Shown here: positions 48,360 through 59,603 of the stretch, piece after piece
Layout: every line of letters starts with the position of its first letter
Position numbering within the stretch: position 1 is the stretch's first letter
Assembly (NCBI RefSeq): GCF_011045095.1
Contig: NZ_JAALDL010000010.1
Span: 1 to 64,000, forward strand
Source of the DNA: Grimontia sedimenti
Lineage (GTDB): Bacteria; Pseudomonadota; Gammaproteobacteria; Enterobacterales; Vibrionaceae
Direction of reading: 5' to 3'
Length of the DNA stretch: 64,000 nt
Notes under the pieces: model-generated
Told to the model about the DNA's origin: nothing
What the model saw: only the letters and a program-made list of their open reading frames with translations
Databases searched by the model: none
Made by a program: the position numbers and the translations under genes

Positions 48360-49370
48360 ATGGAAAGAAAACACATTTATATCGCCTACACTGGCGGCAC
48401 AATCGGCATGCTGAAATCAGAGCAGGGCTACATTCCTGTGTCTGGCTTTATGCAACAACAACTCCAACAAATGCCGGAATTCCATCGCCCTGAGATGCCT
48501 GAATTCACTATTCACGAATACAGTCCACTGATCGACTCCGCCGACATGACCCCTGCAGAGTGGCAACGCATTGCTGACGATATTCGTGACAACTACGATA
48601 AGTACGATGGCTTCGTGATTCTCCATGGTACAGACACCATGGCATACACCGCTTCTGCGCTCTCCTTCATGCTGGAGAACCTGGATAAACCCGTTATCGT
48701 GACAGGATCACAAATCCCGTTGGCAGAACTGCGCTCTGACGGTCAGGCGAATCTGCTAAACGCACTGCATATCGCTGCGAATTACCCTATCAATGAAGTG
48801 ACCTTGTTCTTCAACAACCAACTTCTGCGCGGTAACCGAAGCACCAAATCCCATGCGGATGGCTTCAACGCCTTTACGTCGCCAAACCTGCCGCCTCTGT
48901 TGGAAGCGGGTATTAACATCCAGCTCCACGGTGCAGAAATCGATAAGAAGCCGGAAGGTGCTTTCAAAGTTCACACGATTACCGAACAGCCTGTTGCCAT
49001 TATCATGATGTATCCGGGGATTTCGCCGGAAGTGATACGCAATGCGCTGAAACAACCAGTGAATGCGATGATCCTGCTGACCTTTGGTGTGGGCAACGCA
49101 CCTCAGAATCAAGAGCTGCTAGGCCTGCTTCGCGAAGCGACTGATCGTGGCGTTGTGGTGTTGAATCTGACCCAATGTCTGGCAGGTAAAGTCAATATGG
49201 GCGGTTACGCTACAGGTTGTGCGCTGGCAGAAGCAGGCGTTCTTAGCGGTTATGACATGACACCGGAAGCAGCACTGGCGAAACTGCACTTTCTTCTGAG
49301 TCAGGACTTGCCAATGGATGCCATTCGCACCCAACTTCAACAAGACCTTCGCGGCGAATTGTCGCTCTGA
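48360..49370 (+). CDS. ansA: L-asparaginase I (cytoplasmic)
   Basis: AnsA hydrolyses asparagine to aspartate and ammonia in the cytoplasm. The 336-residue product has the nucleophile Thr in AYTGGTIGM near residue 11 and the second Thr/Asp in LHGTDTMAYTASALSFML near 92. No signal peptide is present, unlike AnsB. ATG 48360 gives the family start MERKHIYIAYTGG; a GTG two codons earlier (48354) is also possible. Confidence 0.95.
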   Translation: MERKHIYIAYTGGTIGMLKSEQGYIPVSGFMQQQLQQMPEFHRPEMPEFTIHEYSPLIDSADMTPAEWQRIADDIRDNYDKYDGFVILHGTDTMAYTASALSFMLENLDKPVIVTGSQIPLAELRSDGQANLLNALHIAANYPINEVTLFFNNQLLRGNRSTKSHADGFNAFTSPNLPPLLEAGINIQLHGAEIDKKPEGAFKVHTITEQPVAIIMMYPGISPEVIRNALKQPVNAMILLTFGVGNAPQNQELLGLLREATDRGVVVLNLTQCLAGKVNMGGYATGCALAEAGVLSGYDMTPEAALAKLHFLLSQDLPMDAIRTQLQQDLRGELSL

Positions 49371-49388
49371 TATTCAATTATCAGAAAG

Positions 49389-49420
49389 TAAAAAGGCCAG
49401 CATGATTGCTGGCCTTTTCA
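49389..49420. terminator. Bidirectional terminator between ansA and yeaC
   Basis: AAAAGGCCAGC / GCTGGCCTTTT between convergent genes. Confidence 0.9.
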
Positions 49421-49442
49421 ACAATATGTTTTCAATCGCCGA

Positions 49443-49727
49443 TTATTCATCATTGATTTTGGTCTGAACAATCGTTTCCTGATTCGGCGCAAACTCTCGT
49501 TTTAACTGCGCTTTCGACTTCATTGTAATGTCACCACCTGCCGCAACCGTCATATGTTGCGGCTCCGTGTTGTGGCGAGACTGATAGAGCATGACAACCT
49601 GAATAGCATTGTCGCGTTGCTCTGGTGTCAGTGTCGTGCCTTCAGGCCATTTACCGGTTTCTACCGCATACAACAAGCGTTCATAAGCGTCTGGGGTGAT
49701 AGTGGACAGCAACTGCTCGATATCCAT
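49443..49727 (-). CDS. yeaC: YeaC-like DUF1315 protein
   Basis: A 94-residue conserved protein (E. coli YeaC, 90 aa). Shared stretches are TPDAYERLLYAVETGKWPEG and YQSRHNTEPQHMTV. No function is established. In E. coli it neighbours msrB and gapA; here the RTX gene and a lipoprotein gene separate them. Confidence 0.9.
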   Translation of the reverse strand: MDIEQLLSTITPDAYERLLYAVETGKWPEGTTLTPEQRDNAIQVVMLYQSRHNTEPQHMTVAAGGDITMKSKAQLKREFAPNQETIVQTKINDE

Positions 49728-49739
49728 GATACTTCCTTT

Positions 49740-50166
49740 CTTCCTAGGCTACCCAAAGGGGCCACAACACAATCAGAGAGTGTAAAACGGCGGTTTTCGA
49801 CCCAAGATGCCCATGTATCTAACAAACTGAGACACCTTGACTAAAAAGGCAAACAAGCCAAGAAATCAGTCATTTCCCATACTGATTTTCAGTTTTTTGT
49901 AGCACTTTAGTGCGAATTCCTATTTTACTACGCCCGCAATAGTACTGATTTTAATCTGAATACGCACCTCGCAGCTTGAGAGATCGTAGACCTTTTGCCA
50001 CTTTATGTGACGACGCCCGGCCAACAGAAACTGGTTTCACTAAAACCAATTGAACAAAAAACCAGACACCATGTCGTGAAATCTGTCCCGCCCGTTTAAT
50101 ACACCGACACACGAAGCCGTATCCGTGGTCGCAAGAAAATACTTAATTTCGAGCAAGGTACGCCAC
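49740..50166. other. Intergenic region upstream of the RTX gene
   Basis: About 430 bases between divergent yeaC and the RTX gene. It is AT-rich with TTTTGTAGCA at 49895. I see no gene, terminator or RNA I can name. Confidence 0.5.
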
Positions 50167-51933
50167 ATGGCATCCATTTCTGGCACAAATACAAATGACA
50201 ATGTCATCGGCACCAGCGACGATGACGAAATATACGGTCTACTAGGTAACGACACCCTGCGTGGTTATGAGGGTAACGATAAGGCTTATGGCGACTCATC
50301 GCCTGAAGGTATAGCCACCTTATCTCCAGACGCTAATGGTTCATATGCCATTCAAGAAGAGACATTCATAAGCGTGACTTTGTCACAATTTAGCTTCCCC
50401 GCTGGTGAAGAGAAAAGCTTGGGCTACGCCATTTTGGACGCAACCGGAACTATCATCAGCCGTGACATCATTGTAGATTATGTCAGCTTGGCGGAGCGCG
50501 GCTCGGCGCTCGATATCAACGTACCTGGTGGCGCAAAGCTGGTTTTCTTCACCATGCCTGCCAGCCAATTAACCAACTTTGAATGGCGCCCACTCGATCT
50601 TAATGACGTCGACACCAATATTCCGTCATCAAGTGTCACCATCGAAGTTGAAGAAATCAGCAGCGACACCAGTACACATGGCAATGACAGCCTGTATGGC
50701 TATGAAGGTGATGATCGCCTGTTTGGCGAAGGTGGCGATGATTTTCTCGTTGGCGCAGACGGCAATGACGTGCTTTCCGGTGGCGATGGCAACGATACCC
50801 TGTGGGGTGGAAATGATGATGACCACCTTCATGGTGGCAATGGTGACGATACGTTGCGCGGACAAAATGGCACCGACAAACTGGAAGGCGGCGCAGGTGA
50901 TGACACGCTGTACGGTGGCCAGGGTAATGATGAGTTACTGGCAGGTGAAGGTGCTGACCTCGTCTTTGGTGAAGATGGTGACGACTATATCCGCGGCGGC
51001 AGTGGTGACGACGAAATTTGGGGCGATGCCGGCAACGACGCTATTCGTGCCGATGAAGGTGCCGATTACATCGATGGCGGAACCGGTGACGACCAGATTT
51101 TTGGCGGTAACGGTGACGATGAAATCTATGGTGCCACAGGCGATGATGACCTTCGAGGAAATGGCGGCAATGATGTCATCTACGGAGAAGAGGGCGATGA
51201 TTTCCTGCGCGGTAATCGTGGGAATGACTATCTAGACGGCGGCGTCGGTAATGACACCCTCTACGGCAACTTGGGGAGTAACACCTTACTCGGCCGTGAA
51301 GGCAACGACTATCTGTTCTCTGGCTGGAACAGCTTTGACAATGTACTGGATGGCGGCGTCGGCGAAGATATTCTGATGGGCGGAACCAATTCCGACACCC
51401 TGATTTTCGATGTTAATGATTTCCAAGGGCAAATCCGCACACTTTCCAACGGAAAAGAAGTCAACAAGCACATCTATGATGCAGCAACAGGCTTTGATGT
51501 CATGAAAATTTCAGGCACCGTGCATGCTGATTTCACGGGTGCGACTTATCAGACTACGCCCGGTGTGACCGGTAACGTCATTGCAGGTGTTGAAGCCACG
51601 ATTGGTGGCAATGGTGACCAAACCGTTACCATTAACATCCATGAGATTGACGCGCAGTCAGACACCATCGACCGGGACGATTGGCAGGGTTTTGTGGCTT
51701 GGCTGGGAGAGGGTGACGACACCCTGAATCTTACCGGTGTGCTATGGCAATACGAAGCCTCCGGCACGTCCAACGCTGACATCACCCCCGCGATGATAGA
51801 GAAAATGGGTATAACAACAGCCCAAGCCGCAGATTTACAAGCTTATGTCTTCACCGATATCCGCGATGGTGATCAAGTGACTATTTGGACTGATGCTGAA
51901 AACATCACTTATCTTGGTACGGATATCGTCTGA
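50167..51933 (+). CDS. RTX (hemolysin-type calcium-binding repeat) secreted protein
   Basis: A 588-residue acidic protein with no signal peptide. A few repeats lie at residues about 12-38 (DNVIGTSDDDEIYGLLGNDT). A non-repeat domain of about 130 residues follows, then a long run of GGxGxDxLx nonapeptides from about residue 172 to 390, and a unique C-terminal domain of about 160 residues. The repeats form calcium-bound parallel beta rolls and such proteins usually leave through a type I secretion system by a C-terminal signal. No protease, lipase or adhesin domain is recognised, and no secretion genes are nearby. ATG 50167 has AAGG upstream. The function is unknown. Confidence 0.85.
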   Translation: MASISGTNTNDNVIGTSDDDEIYGLLGNDTLRGYEGNDKAYGDSSPEGIATLSPDANGSYAIQEETFISVTLSQFSFPAGEEKSLGYAILDATGTIISRDIIVDYVSLAERGSALDINVPGGAKLVFFTMPASQLTNFEWRPLDLNDVDTNIPSSSVTIEVEEISSDTSTHGNDSLYGYEGDDRLFGEGGDDFLVGADGNDVLSGGDGNDTLWGGNDDDHLHGGNGDDTLRGQNGTDKLEGGAGDDTLYGGQGNDELLAGEGADLVFGEDGDDYIRGGSGDDEIWGDAGNDAIRADEGADYIDGGTGDDQIFGGNGDDEIYGATGDDDLRGNGGNDVIYGEEGDDFLRGNRGNDYLDGGVGNDTLYGNLGSNTLLGREGNDYLFSGWNSFDNVLDGGVGEDILMGGTNSDTLIFDVNDFQGQIRTLSNGKEVNKHIYDAATGFDVMKISGTVHADFTGATYQTTPGVTGNVIAGVEATIGGNGDQTVTINIHEIDAQSDTIDRDDWQGFVAWLGEGDDTLNLTGVLWQYEASGTSNADITPAMIEKMGITTAQAADLQAYVFTDIRDGDQVTIWTDAENITYLGTDIV

Positions 51934-51951
51934 TATCAGCCAGCTTTATTA

Positions 51952-51983
51952 AAGGGCCAGCCAACGTGCTGGTCTTTTTTATC
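51952..51983 (+). terminator. Terminator after the RTX gene
   Basis: CCAGC / GCTGG core flanked by AAAG and CTTTTTT. Confidence 0.75.
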
Positions 51984-52085
51984 TCTGTGGACTCACGCAA
52001 AAGTCGTGAAATGAACTTAAACTGAAAAGTAGCGTTTATGTTATAAGTCATTTGTGTATCAATAGAGACGATAAGAGCCACGAAT

Positions 52086-52955
52086 ATGATGAAGAAAGGC
52101 TTGTTGAATAATCCGATGAAGCTGGCGATAGCCGCCATGATTCCCCTTTTACTTGCGGGCTGTTTTGAGAGCAACCGCAGTACCGCTCAGCTTTGTGAAA
52201 ATTACCCTCAGATCTGCCAAAAGCTCAATGTTCGTGATGGTCAGTGTCGTCACGAGCGTACTGACCTCATCTGGAAGCGCTATGACGTCGTCAAAAAAGA
52301 TTCTGACCTGAACAAATTTGATGAACTGCTGCTAACCAAGAAGTACGCCAAGTGTATGGAGCTGGCCGCACAGATTGAAACCACCACGCTGAAATCGAAA
52401 AAGACACTGCGCACGGAAGCTCTCTTCCACGCCTATGACGCTATCGACAAACTTGAACAGCAACTTAAATCTTCTTACCAGCCTTCCATTATTTACTACC
52501 GTTGGACACAGGGTGACAACGAAGCACTCGAACAATTCTTGAAGTTGGAAGAAACCGAATACCTCAACACCCCAGAGTTACAGCTTGGACTTGCGACTTA
52601 CTACGTCGATAAAGACAAAGAACACACGATCAAACTGCTATTGAAAGCCCTCTCCTATTATGATGGCCGCGCTGGCGAAACACGTGAAAAGGCGATTCCA
52701 GATGTGGTTAAATCTCTCGCAACGGCCAACCATTCTATTGGAAAGCTCGATGAAGCCTACCTTTGGGCACTGGTTGGCGGAGAGTTGGGACTGCCAATCG
52801 CTAAAGAAGCACAGCTTAAATTGCTATACCCAATGGCAGATTCAAGACGTGCAACCATTGCTGACATTGCAAAAGATATTGCGTCTGAAATCGAAGATGG
52901 AGATTTTGAAAAAGGGCTACTGATGCAGCTTGCGACATTGGGTGACCCGACCTGA
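52086..52955 (+). CDS. DUF2989 lipoprotein
   Basis: A 289-residue predicted lipoprotein with lipobox LLLAGC (Cys26) and a helical, Tpr-like body rich in Leu, Lys and Glu (QLCENYPQICQKLN near the start, ELQLGLATYYVDKDKEHT in the middle). It resembles the DUF2989 family of vibrios, of unknown function. It is convergent with msrB and has its own promoter region. Confidence 0.8.
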   Translation: MMKKGLLNNPMKLAIAAMIPLLLAGCFESNRSTAQLCENYPQICQKLNVRDGQCRHERTDLIWKRYDVVKKDSDLNKFDELLLTKKYAKCMELAAQIETTTLKSKKTLRTEALFHAYDAIDKLEQQLKSSYQPSIIYYRWTQGDNEALEQFLKLEETEYLNTPELQLGLATYYVDKDKEHTIKLLLKALSYYDGRAGETREKAIPDVVKSLATANHSIGKLDEAYLWALVGGELGLPIAKEAQLKLLYPMADSRRATIADIAKDIASEIEDGDFEKGLLMQLATLGDPT

Positions 52956-52976
52956 TAAAATGCCACCTCTTACAAC

Positions 52977-53008
52977 CGAAAAAGTGCGCCGAGAGCGCAC
53001 TTTTTATT
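52977..53008. terminator. Bidirectional terminator between the DUF2989 gene and msrB
   Basis: AAAAAGTGCGC / GCGCACTTTTT with a five-base loop. Confidence 0.92.
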
Positions 53009-53027
53009 TTCTGATACGCAATGAATT

Positions 53028-53423
53028 TCATCTTTTGCTTTCGTCGCTCTGCTCAGAAAAAGTCATCGCCACAGAATTCACACAGTAGCGTTGCCCTGTT
53101 TCTGTGGGGCCGTCGTCAAACACATGCCCCAGATGGCTGTCACAGGCGGCACATCGGATCTCGGTTCTTACCATTCCATGGCTTTGGTCTTCCAGATAAC
53201 GAACCGCACCTTCTACCGCCAAATCAAAGCTTGGCCAGCCGCATCCAGAGTCAAATTTTGTACTCGAATCAAATAAAAGAGCATCACAGCAGACGCAGTG
53301 ATATGTTCCTTTCTTATGATTGTGTAATAAAGCACCAGTATATGGCGCTTCTGTATGTCCCAACCGACAGACCTTATATGCCTCTTCAGACAGAGACGCT
53401 TTCCACTTATTATCTGATGTCAT
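53028..53423 (-). CDS. msrB: Peptide methionine sulfoxide reductase B
   Basis: MsrB reduces methionine-R-sulfoxide in proteins. The 131-residue product has zinc ligands in two CxxC pairs (Cys43/Cys46 and Cys91/Cys94), catalytic Cys114 in QRYCVNS and the resolving Cys61 in SGCGWPSF. It is divergent from gapA across a wide gap, as in E. coli. Confidence 0.95.
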   Translation of the reverse strand: MTSDNKWKASLSEEAYKVCRLGHTEAPYTGALLHNHKKGTYHCVCCDALLFDSSTKFDSGCGWPSFDLAVEGAVRYLEDQSHGMVRTEIRCAACDSHLGHVFDDGPTETGQRYCVNSVAMTFSEQSDESKR

Positions 53424-54908
<1,485 letters not shown>

Positions 54909-54939
54909 TCATTCCGGATTGCCGTTAAGGCATGAGTGA

Positions 54940-54969
54940 CAAAAAGGCGGCTGATGGCCGCCTTTTTTG
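54940..54969 (+). terminator. Terminator after gapA
   Basis: AAAAAGGCGGC / GCCGCCTTTTTT. Confidence 0.93.
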
Positions 54970-55008
54970 TACCTGAATTTTTGTAGCAAATTTTCAAAAG
55001 GCACCTTG

Positions 55009-55872
55009 ATGGACGTAAAACAGCTCCCTACCCTTGCTGTTCTCTCTGACTATGTCACTGTCTGCGAACTGGACGGTTTAAAAGTCGTTCGTGTTATTCA
55101 TCCGAAAGCCACCGCTGCGATTTCCTTGTTTGGCGGCCACGTGCTGAGTTTCACGCCGACCGGCAAAAAAGAAACCATTTGGATGAGTGGGAAAGCAGAC
55201 TTTACCGGTAACAAAGCTATTCGTGGTGGCATTCCTGTTTGCTGGCCTTGGTTCGGCAAAGCCGCAGAACCTTCTCACGGTTTTGCACGCACCAGCGAAT
55301 GGACGCTCAACGAGCACCGCGAGAATGATGAAGGCGTGATCATCAGTCTGACGCTGTCTGACACCGCCGAAACCCGCGTTATCTGGCCTCATGCTTTCCA
55401 TGCAGAACTTCTGATGGAAGTCAGTGACACACTCAAAGTCAGTTTGGTCTCAACCAATACTGGCGAAAGCGCCATGCAAATTGGCGGTGCACTGCATACC
55501 TACTTCAACATAGGTGACATTCACCAAACCACGGTTTCCGAACTTGGCAATGAGTACATTGAAGCGGGTGAGCGTAAGCCAAGCACAGGCAAAACGACGT
55601 TCGAAGGCGAAGTTGACCGTATTTACCCTCAAGCAGCTGACACTGTGATAATTGAAGATGCTGCGAATCAGCGCCGTATAGAGGTCAGTAACCAAGGTAA
55701 CAACGGTGTTGTCGTCTGGAACCCGTGGCAAACGCTTGCCGAAGGCATGGCTGACATGGAAGACGACGGATTTTTGACCATGGTTTGTGCAGAATCTGCT
55801 GTTTACGACAGAAGTGTGACGCTCCAACCTGGCGAAAAACACACGCTCTCAACCGAAGTTATTTGTAAATAA
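55009..55872 (+). CDS. yeaD: D-hexose-6-phosphate mutarotase (YeaD)
   Basis: A 287-residue aldose-1-epimerase-like protein that interconverts anomers of hexose-6-phosphates. Family stretches are AAISLFGGHVLSF, RGGIPVCWPWFGKAA, HGFARTSEW (the His-containing active-site segment near 95) and GGALHTYFNIGDI. ATG 55009 is preferred over an upstream in-frame start because AAAGGCACC precedes it and it fits the family length. The order gapA-yeaD is the same as in E. coli. Confidence 0.93.
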   Translation: MDVKQLPTLAVLSDYVTVCELDGLKVVRVIHPKATAAISLFGGHVLSFTPTGKKETIWMSGKADFTGNKAIRGGIPVCWPWFGKAAEPSHGFARTSEWTLNEHRENDEGVIISLTLSDTAETRVIWPHAFHAELLMEVSDTLKVSLVSTNTGESAMQIGGALHTYFNIGDIHQTTVSELGNEYIEAGERKPSTGKTTFEGEVDRIYPQAADTVIIEDAANQRRIEVSNQGNNGVVVWNPWQTLAEGMADMEDDGFLTMVCAESAVYDRSVTLQPGEKHTLSTEVICK

Positions 55873-55897
55873 ATCGTTAACTAACAGCGATTTCATT

Positions 55898-55930
55898 GAA
55901 GCCGGAACCTTGGGGTTCCGGCTTTTTTAT
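55898..55930 (+). terminator. Terminator after yeaD
   Basis: AAGCCGGAACC / GGTTCCGGCTTTTTT with a four-base loop. Confidence 0.93.
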
Positions 55931-56317
55931 TTTCTGGCACGTGCAATGCAAGTTCTTCTTCACGTTCACGAAGAGGCATTCATCAAACAGGTGCCAAAGT
56001 GAGCGTTTGTGGAAGTCCTAACTGTGACGGACGTTGGAAACCCAGAAAGTGGCGTCTCGTTGGTGAGAATTCGCTCTTGGGAAGGGATCGGTAGAACAAT
56101 TCCCTGTGTATATACGGTTAAGTAGCGATATTCACACAACCCAATCCTGAAAGGCTGAATACAAAGCCTTATCACAAAAGGGAAAAATATTGAAAAAACA
56201 AGTAATTCAACCAAGCAAATTGATCAGTTGCGACTAGTCTTAAAAGAGTGAGGATATGAAAGCAACTGCGCCGATATCCTTTCTAATTGATAACAGCACG
56301 ATTTAGGGGGCAGGACC
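55931..56317. other. Upstream region of the prkA operon
   Basis: About 390 bases with no credible gene. It must hold the prkA promoter, but I cannot assign a sigma factor from the bases. Confidence 0.5.
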
Positions 56318-58252
56318 ATGAGTATTTTCGACCACTATCGTCAGCGCTACGAACAAGCAAAAGACGAAGAGCTGAGCCTTCAAGAATTTCTGGACCTTTG
56401 CCGGGAAGACCGCAGCGCTTATGCAAATGCGGCTGAGAGGCTGTTAATGGCCATCGGCGAACCTGAAATGATCGACACCGCGCTCGATCCTCGCTTGAGC
56501 CGTTTATTCTCCAACCGCGTCATCTCGCGCTACAAGACTTTTGAAGACTTTTACGGCATGGAAGATGCCATCGAGCAAATCGTTTCCTACCTCAAGCATG
56601 CTGCTCAGGGTTTGGAAGAACGCAAACAGATTCTCTACTTACTTGGCCCAGTGGGCGGTGGTAAGTCTTCACTGGCTGAAAAACTCAAAAGCCTGATGCA
56701 GAAAGTGCCGGTTTACGTGCTGACTGCAAACGGTGAACGCAGCCCAACCAACGATCACCCTTTCTGCCTGTTTGATGCCGCGGAAGACGGCGCATTGTTG
56801 GAAAGTGAATACGGCGTTCCTCAACGCTACCTGCGTACCATCATGTCACCTTGGATTGCTAAGCGCTTGCATGAGTTCGGTGGCGACATTACCAAGTTCA
56901 AGGTTGTTAAAGTTCGTCCTTCCATTCTTGACCAGGTTGCAGTTGCGAAAACAGAGCCAGGTGATGAAAACAACCAGGACATCTCCTCACTGGTCGGTAA
57001 AGTCGACATCCGTCAGCTTGAGCATTTTGCGCAAGATGACCCAGATGCTTACAGCTACTCCGGTGCGCTGTGTAAAGCGAATCAGGGTCTGATGGAATTC
57101 GTTGAGATGTTCAAAGCCCCCATCAAAGTGCTTCACCCATTGCTGACAGCGACGCAGGAAGGTAACTACAACGGTACTGAAGGCCTTTCAGCCCTGCCGT
57201 TCGACGGCATGATCCTCGCCCACTCGAACGAGTCAGAATGGCAAACCTTCCGTAACAATAAAAACAACGAGGCATTCCTCGACCGTGTATACATTGTCAA
57301 AGTGCCTTACTGTCTTCGTGTTTCTGAAGAAATCAAAATCTACGACAAACTGCTGGAAGGAAGTGAGCTGGCTAACGCACCTTGTTCGCCCAGCACGCTC
57401 GATATTCTCGCCCGTTTCAGTGTGCTGTCGCGCCTGAAAGAGCCTGAAAACTCCAGCATCTTCTCGAAAATGCGCGTCTATGACGGTGAAACGCTGAAAG
57501 ATACGGATCCGAAAGCCAAATCTTACCAGGAGTACCGTGACTATGCGGGCGTTGATGAAGGCATGAACGGTCTTTCTACCCGCTTTGCGTTCAAGATCCT
57601 CTCCCGCGTGTTTAACTTCGATCATTCTGAAGTGGCGGCAAACCCTGTGCACCTGTTCTACGTGCTCGAGCAACAAATCGAGCGTGAGCAGTTCCCACAG
57701 GAAATTGCTGAAAGGTACCTGGAAAATCTCAAAGGTTACCTGATTCCGAAATACGTCGAGTTTATCGGCAAGGAAATTCAGACCGCTTATCTCGAGTCCT
57801 ACTCTGAGTACGGCCAGAACATCTTTGACCGCTACGTGACCTATGCAGACTTCTGGATTCAGGATCAGGAATACCGCGATCCAGATACAGGCCAACTGTT
57901 CGACCGCTCTGCACTCAACAGCGAGTTGGAGAAAATAGAGAAGCCTGCGGGCATTAGTAACCCTAAAGACTTCCGTAATGAAATCGTGAACTTTGTCCTT
58001 CGCGCACGTGCTAACAACGAAGGTAAAAACCCGGTTTGGACCAGCTACGAAAAACTTCGCACTGTTATCGAGAAGAAAATGTTCTCGAACACCGAAGAGC
58101 TGCTCCCGGTCATTTCCTTCAATGCTAAAACGTCGACCGAAGAGCAGAAGAAACACGACGACTTCGTCGCCCGTATGATGGAGAAAGGATATACCCGCAA
58201 ACAAGTACGCTTGCTGTCTGAGTGGTACTTGCGTGTGCGTAAATCCTCGTAA
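56318..58252 (+). CDS. prkA: PrkA family serine protein kinase (YeaG)
   Basis: A 644-residue AAA+-like kinase. The P loop LLGPVGGGKSSLAEKLK is near residue 108, and a PrkA C-terminal domain follows. In E. coli YeaG is RpoS-dependent and supports survival in prolonged nitrogen starvation; its targets are largely unknown. GGGGGCAGGA forms a strong ribosome binding site before ATG 56318. It heads prkA-yeaH-spoVR, a trio that co-occurs across proteobacteria. Confidence 0.95.
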   Translation: MSIFDHYRQRYEQAKDEELSLQEFLDLCREDRSAYANAAERLLMAIGEPEMIDTALDPRLSRLFSNRVISRYKTFEDFYGMEDAIEQIVSYLKHAAQGLEERKQILYLLGPVGGGKSSLAEKLKSLMQKVPVYVLTANGERSPTNDHPFCLFDAAEDGALLESEYGVPQRYLRTIMSPWIAKRLHEFGGDITKFKVVKVRPSILDQVAVAKTEPGDENNQDISSLVGKVDIRQLEHFAQDDPDAYSYSGALCKANQGLMEFVEMFKAPIKVLHPLLTATQEGNYNGTEGLSALPFDGMILAHSNESEWQTFRNNKNNEAFLDRVYIVKVPYCLRVSEEIKIYDKLLEGSELANAPCSPSTLDILARFSVLSRLKEPENSSIFSKMRVYDGETLKDTDPKAKSYQEYRDYAGVDEGMNGLSTRFAFKILSRVFNFDHSEVAANPVHLFYVLEQQIEREQFPQEIAERYLENLKGYLIPKYVEFIGKEIQTAYLESYSEYGQNIFDRYVTYADFWIQDQEYRDPDTGQLFDRSALNSELEKIEKPAGISNPKDFRNEIVNFVLRARANNEGKNPVWTSYEKLRTVIEKKMFSNTEELLPVISFNAKTSTEEQKKHDDFVARMMEKGYTRKQVRLLSEWYLRVRKSS

Positions 58253-58288
58253 GACTGTCTAGGGATGTATTGAAATTACGGGGGGCTT

Positions 58289-59560
58289 ATGGCGCATTTT
58301 ATTGATCGAAGGCTCAACGGGAAAAACAAAAGCACGGTGAACCGTCAGCGTTTTTTGCGACGTCACAAGCGACAGATTAAAGAGTCTATTGCTGATGCTG
58401 TAAACAAACGTTCTATCACTGATGTGGATAGTGGTGAAAGCATCACTATCCCTTCCCGGGACATTCGAGAGCCAGTATTCCGACAAGGCAAAGGCGGACA
58501 GCGTGACGCTGTCCACCCTGGCAACGACCAATTTATCCCCGGCGACCGTATTGAACGCCCACCTGGCGGTGGACAAGGCGGTGGCGCGGGAGAAGGTCAG
58601 GCAAGCCCAGATGGCGAAGGTCAGGACGATTTCGTTTTCCAGATTTCGAAAGACGAGTACCTGGATTTACTGTTCGAAGATCTGGAACTGCCAAACCTTA
58701 AAAAGAACCAGATGAACAAGCTGGTTGAGTGGAAAACCCACCGCTCCGGTTTCAAAGCAACTGGTGTGCCGGCCAACATTGCGATTGTGCGTTCGCTTCA
58801 GAACTCTTTGGCACGTCGAACCGCTATGTCAGCAGGCAAACGCCGCAAACTTCGTGAGCTTGAAGCGGAACTCGAAGCGCTGAAAAGCACCGAGCCAGGG
58901 CAGCCGCTCGAAGAGAAACGTCTGCTGGAAGAAATTGATGAACTCAAGGCTAAGATTGCGGCCGTACCTTTCATCGACACTTTCGACCTACGTTACAAGA
59001 ACTACGAGAAGCGCCCACAACCGAGTAGCCAAGCAGTTATGTTCTGTCTGATGGATGTGTCAGGTTCAATGGATCAGGCCACCAAAGACATCGCCAAGCG
59101 CTTCTACATTTTGCTCTATCTCTTCCTGACCCGAACCTACAAAAACGTGGAAGTGGTGTTTATCCGCCACCACACGCAGGCGAAGGAAGTCGACGAACAT
59201 GAGTTTTTCTACTCACAGGAAACGGGTGGCACCATAGTGTCCAGTGCACTTCGACTGATGAATGACATTGTGAAAGAGCGTTATCCGTCTAATGAGTGGA
59301 ATATCTACGCCGCACAAGCATCAGATGGCGATAACTGGGCGGATGATTCACCGGGTTGTCGCGAGTTGTTGGAAAAGCAATTGCTGCCGGTAACACGTTA
59401 CTACGCTTACATTGAAATTACCCGTCGAGCACACCAGACACTGTGGCGAGAGTATGAATCAGTGGCAGAGAGCTACGAAAACTTTGCCATGCAGAACATT
59501 CGCTCTGCCGACGACATTTTCCCAGTCTTCCGGGAGTTGTTTAAGAAACAGGTGAGCTAA
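58289..59560 (+). CDS. yeaH: YeaH/YhbH family VWA protein (UPF0229, DUF444)
   Basis: A 423-residue protein with a Gly-rich N-terminal segment ([15 protein letters not shown] near residue 90) and a C-terminal von Willebrand A-like domain whose MIDAS motif reads MDVSGSMD near residue 252. It is the conserved partner of PrkA. Biochemical role is not settled. It lies 36 bases after prkA with GGGGGG before the ATG. Confidence 0.94.
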   Translation: MAHFIDRRLNGKNKSTVNRQRFLRRHKRQIKESIADAVNKRSITDVDSGESITIPSRDIREPVFRQGKGGQRDAVHPGNDQFIPGDRIERPPGGGQGGGAGEGQASPDGEGQDDFVFQISKDEYLDLLFEDLELPNLKKNQMNKLVEWKTHRSGFKATGVPANIAIVRSLQNSLARRTAMSAGKRRKLRELEAELEALKSTEPGQPLEEKRLLEEIDELKAKIAAVPFIDTFDLRYKNYEKRPQPSSQAVMFCLMDVSGSMDQATKDIAKRFYILLYLFLTRTYKNVEVVFIRHHTQAKEVDEHEFFYSQETGGTIVSSALRLMNDIVKERYPSNEWNIYAAQASDGDNWADDSPGCRELLEKQLLPVTRYYAYIEITRRAHQTLWREYESVAESYENFAMQNIRSADDIFPVFRELFKKQVS

Positions 59561-59603
59561 CCCCTCACCTCTCTTTCCGGGTTTGAGATCCAAGGAGGAC
59601 GCG

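Noticed and set aside
57233..58204. Antisense open frame of 323 codons opposite prkA
   Set aside because: It lies wholly inside a well-conserved gene, has no recognisable family and no ribosome binding site.
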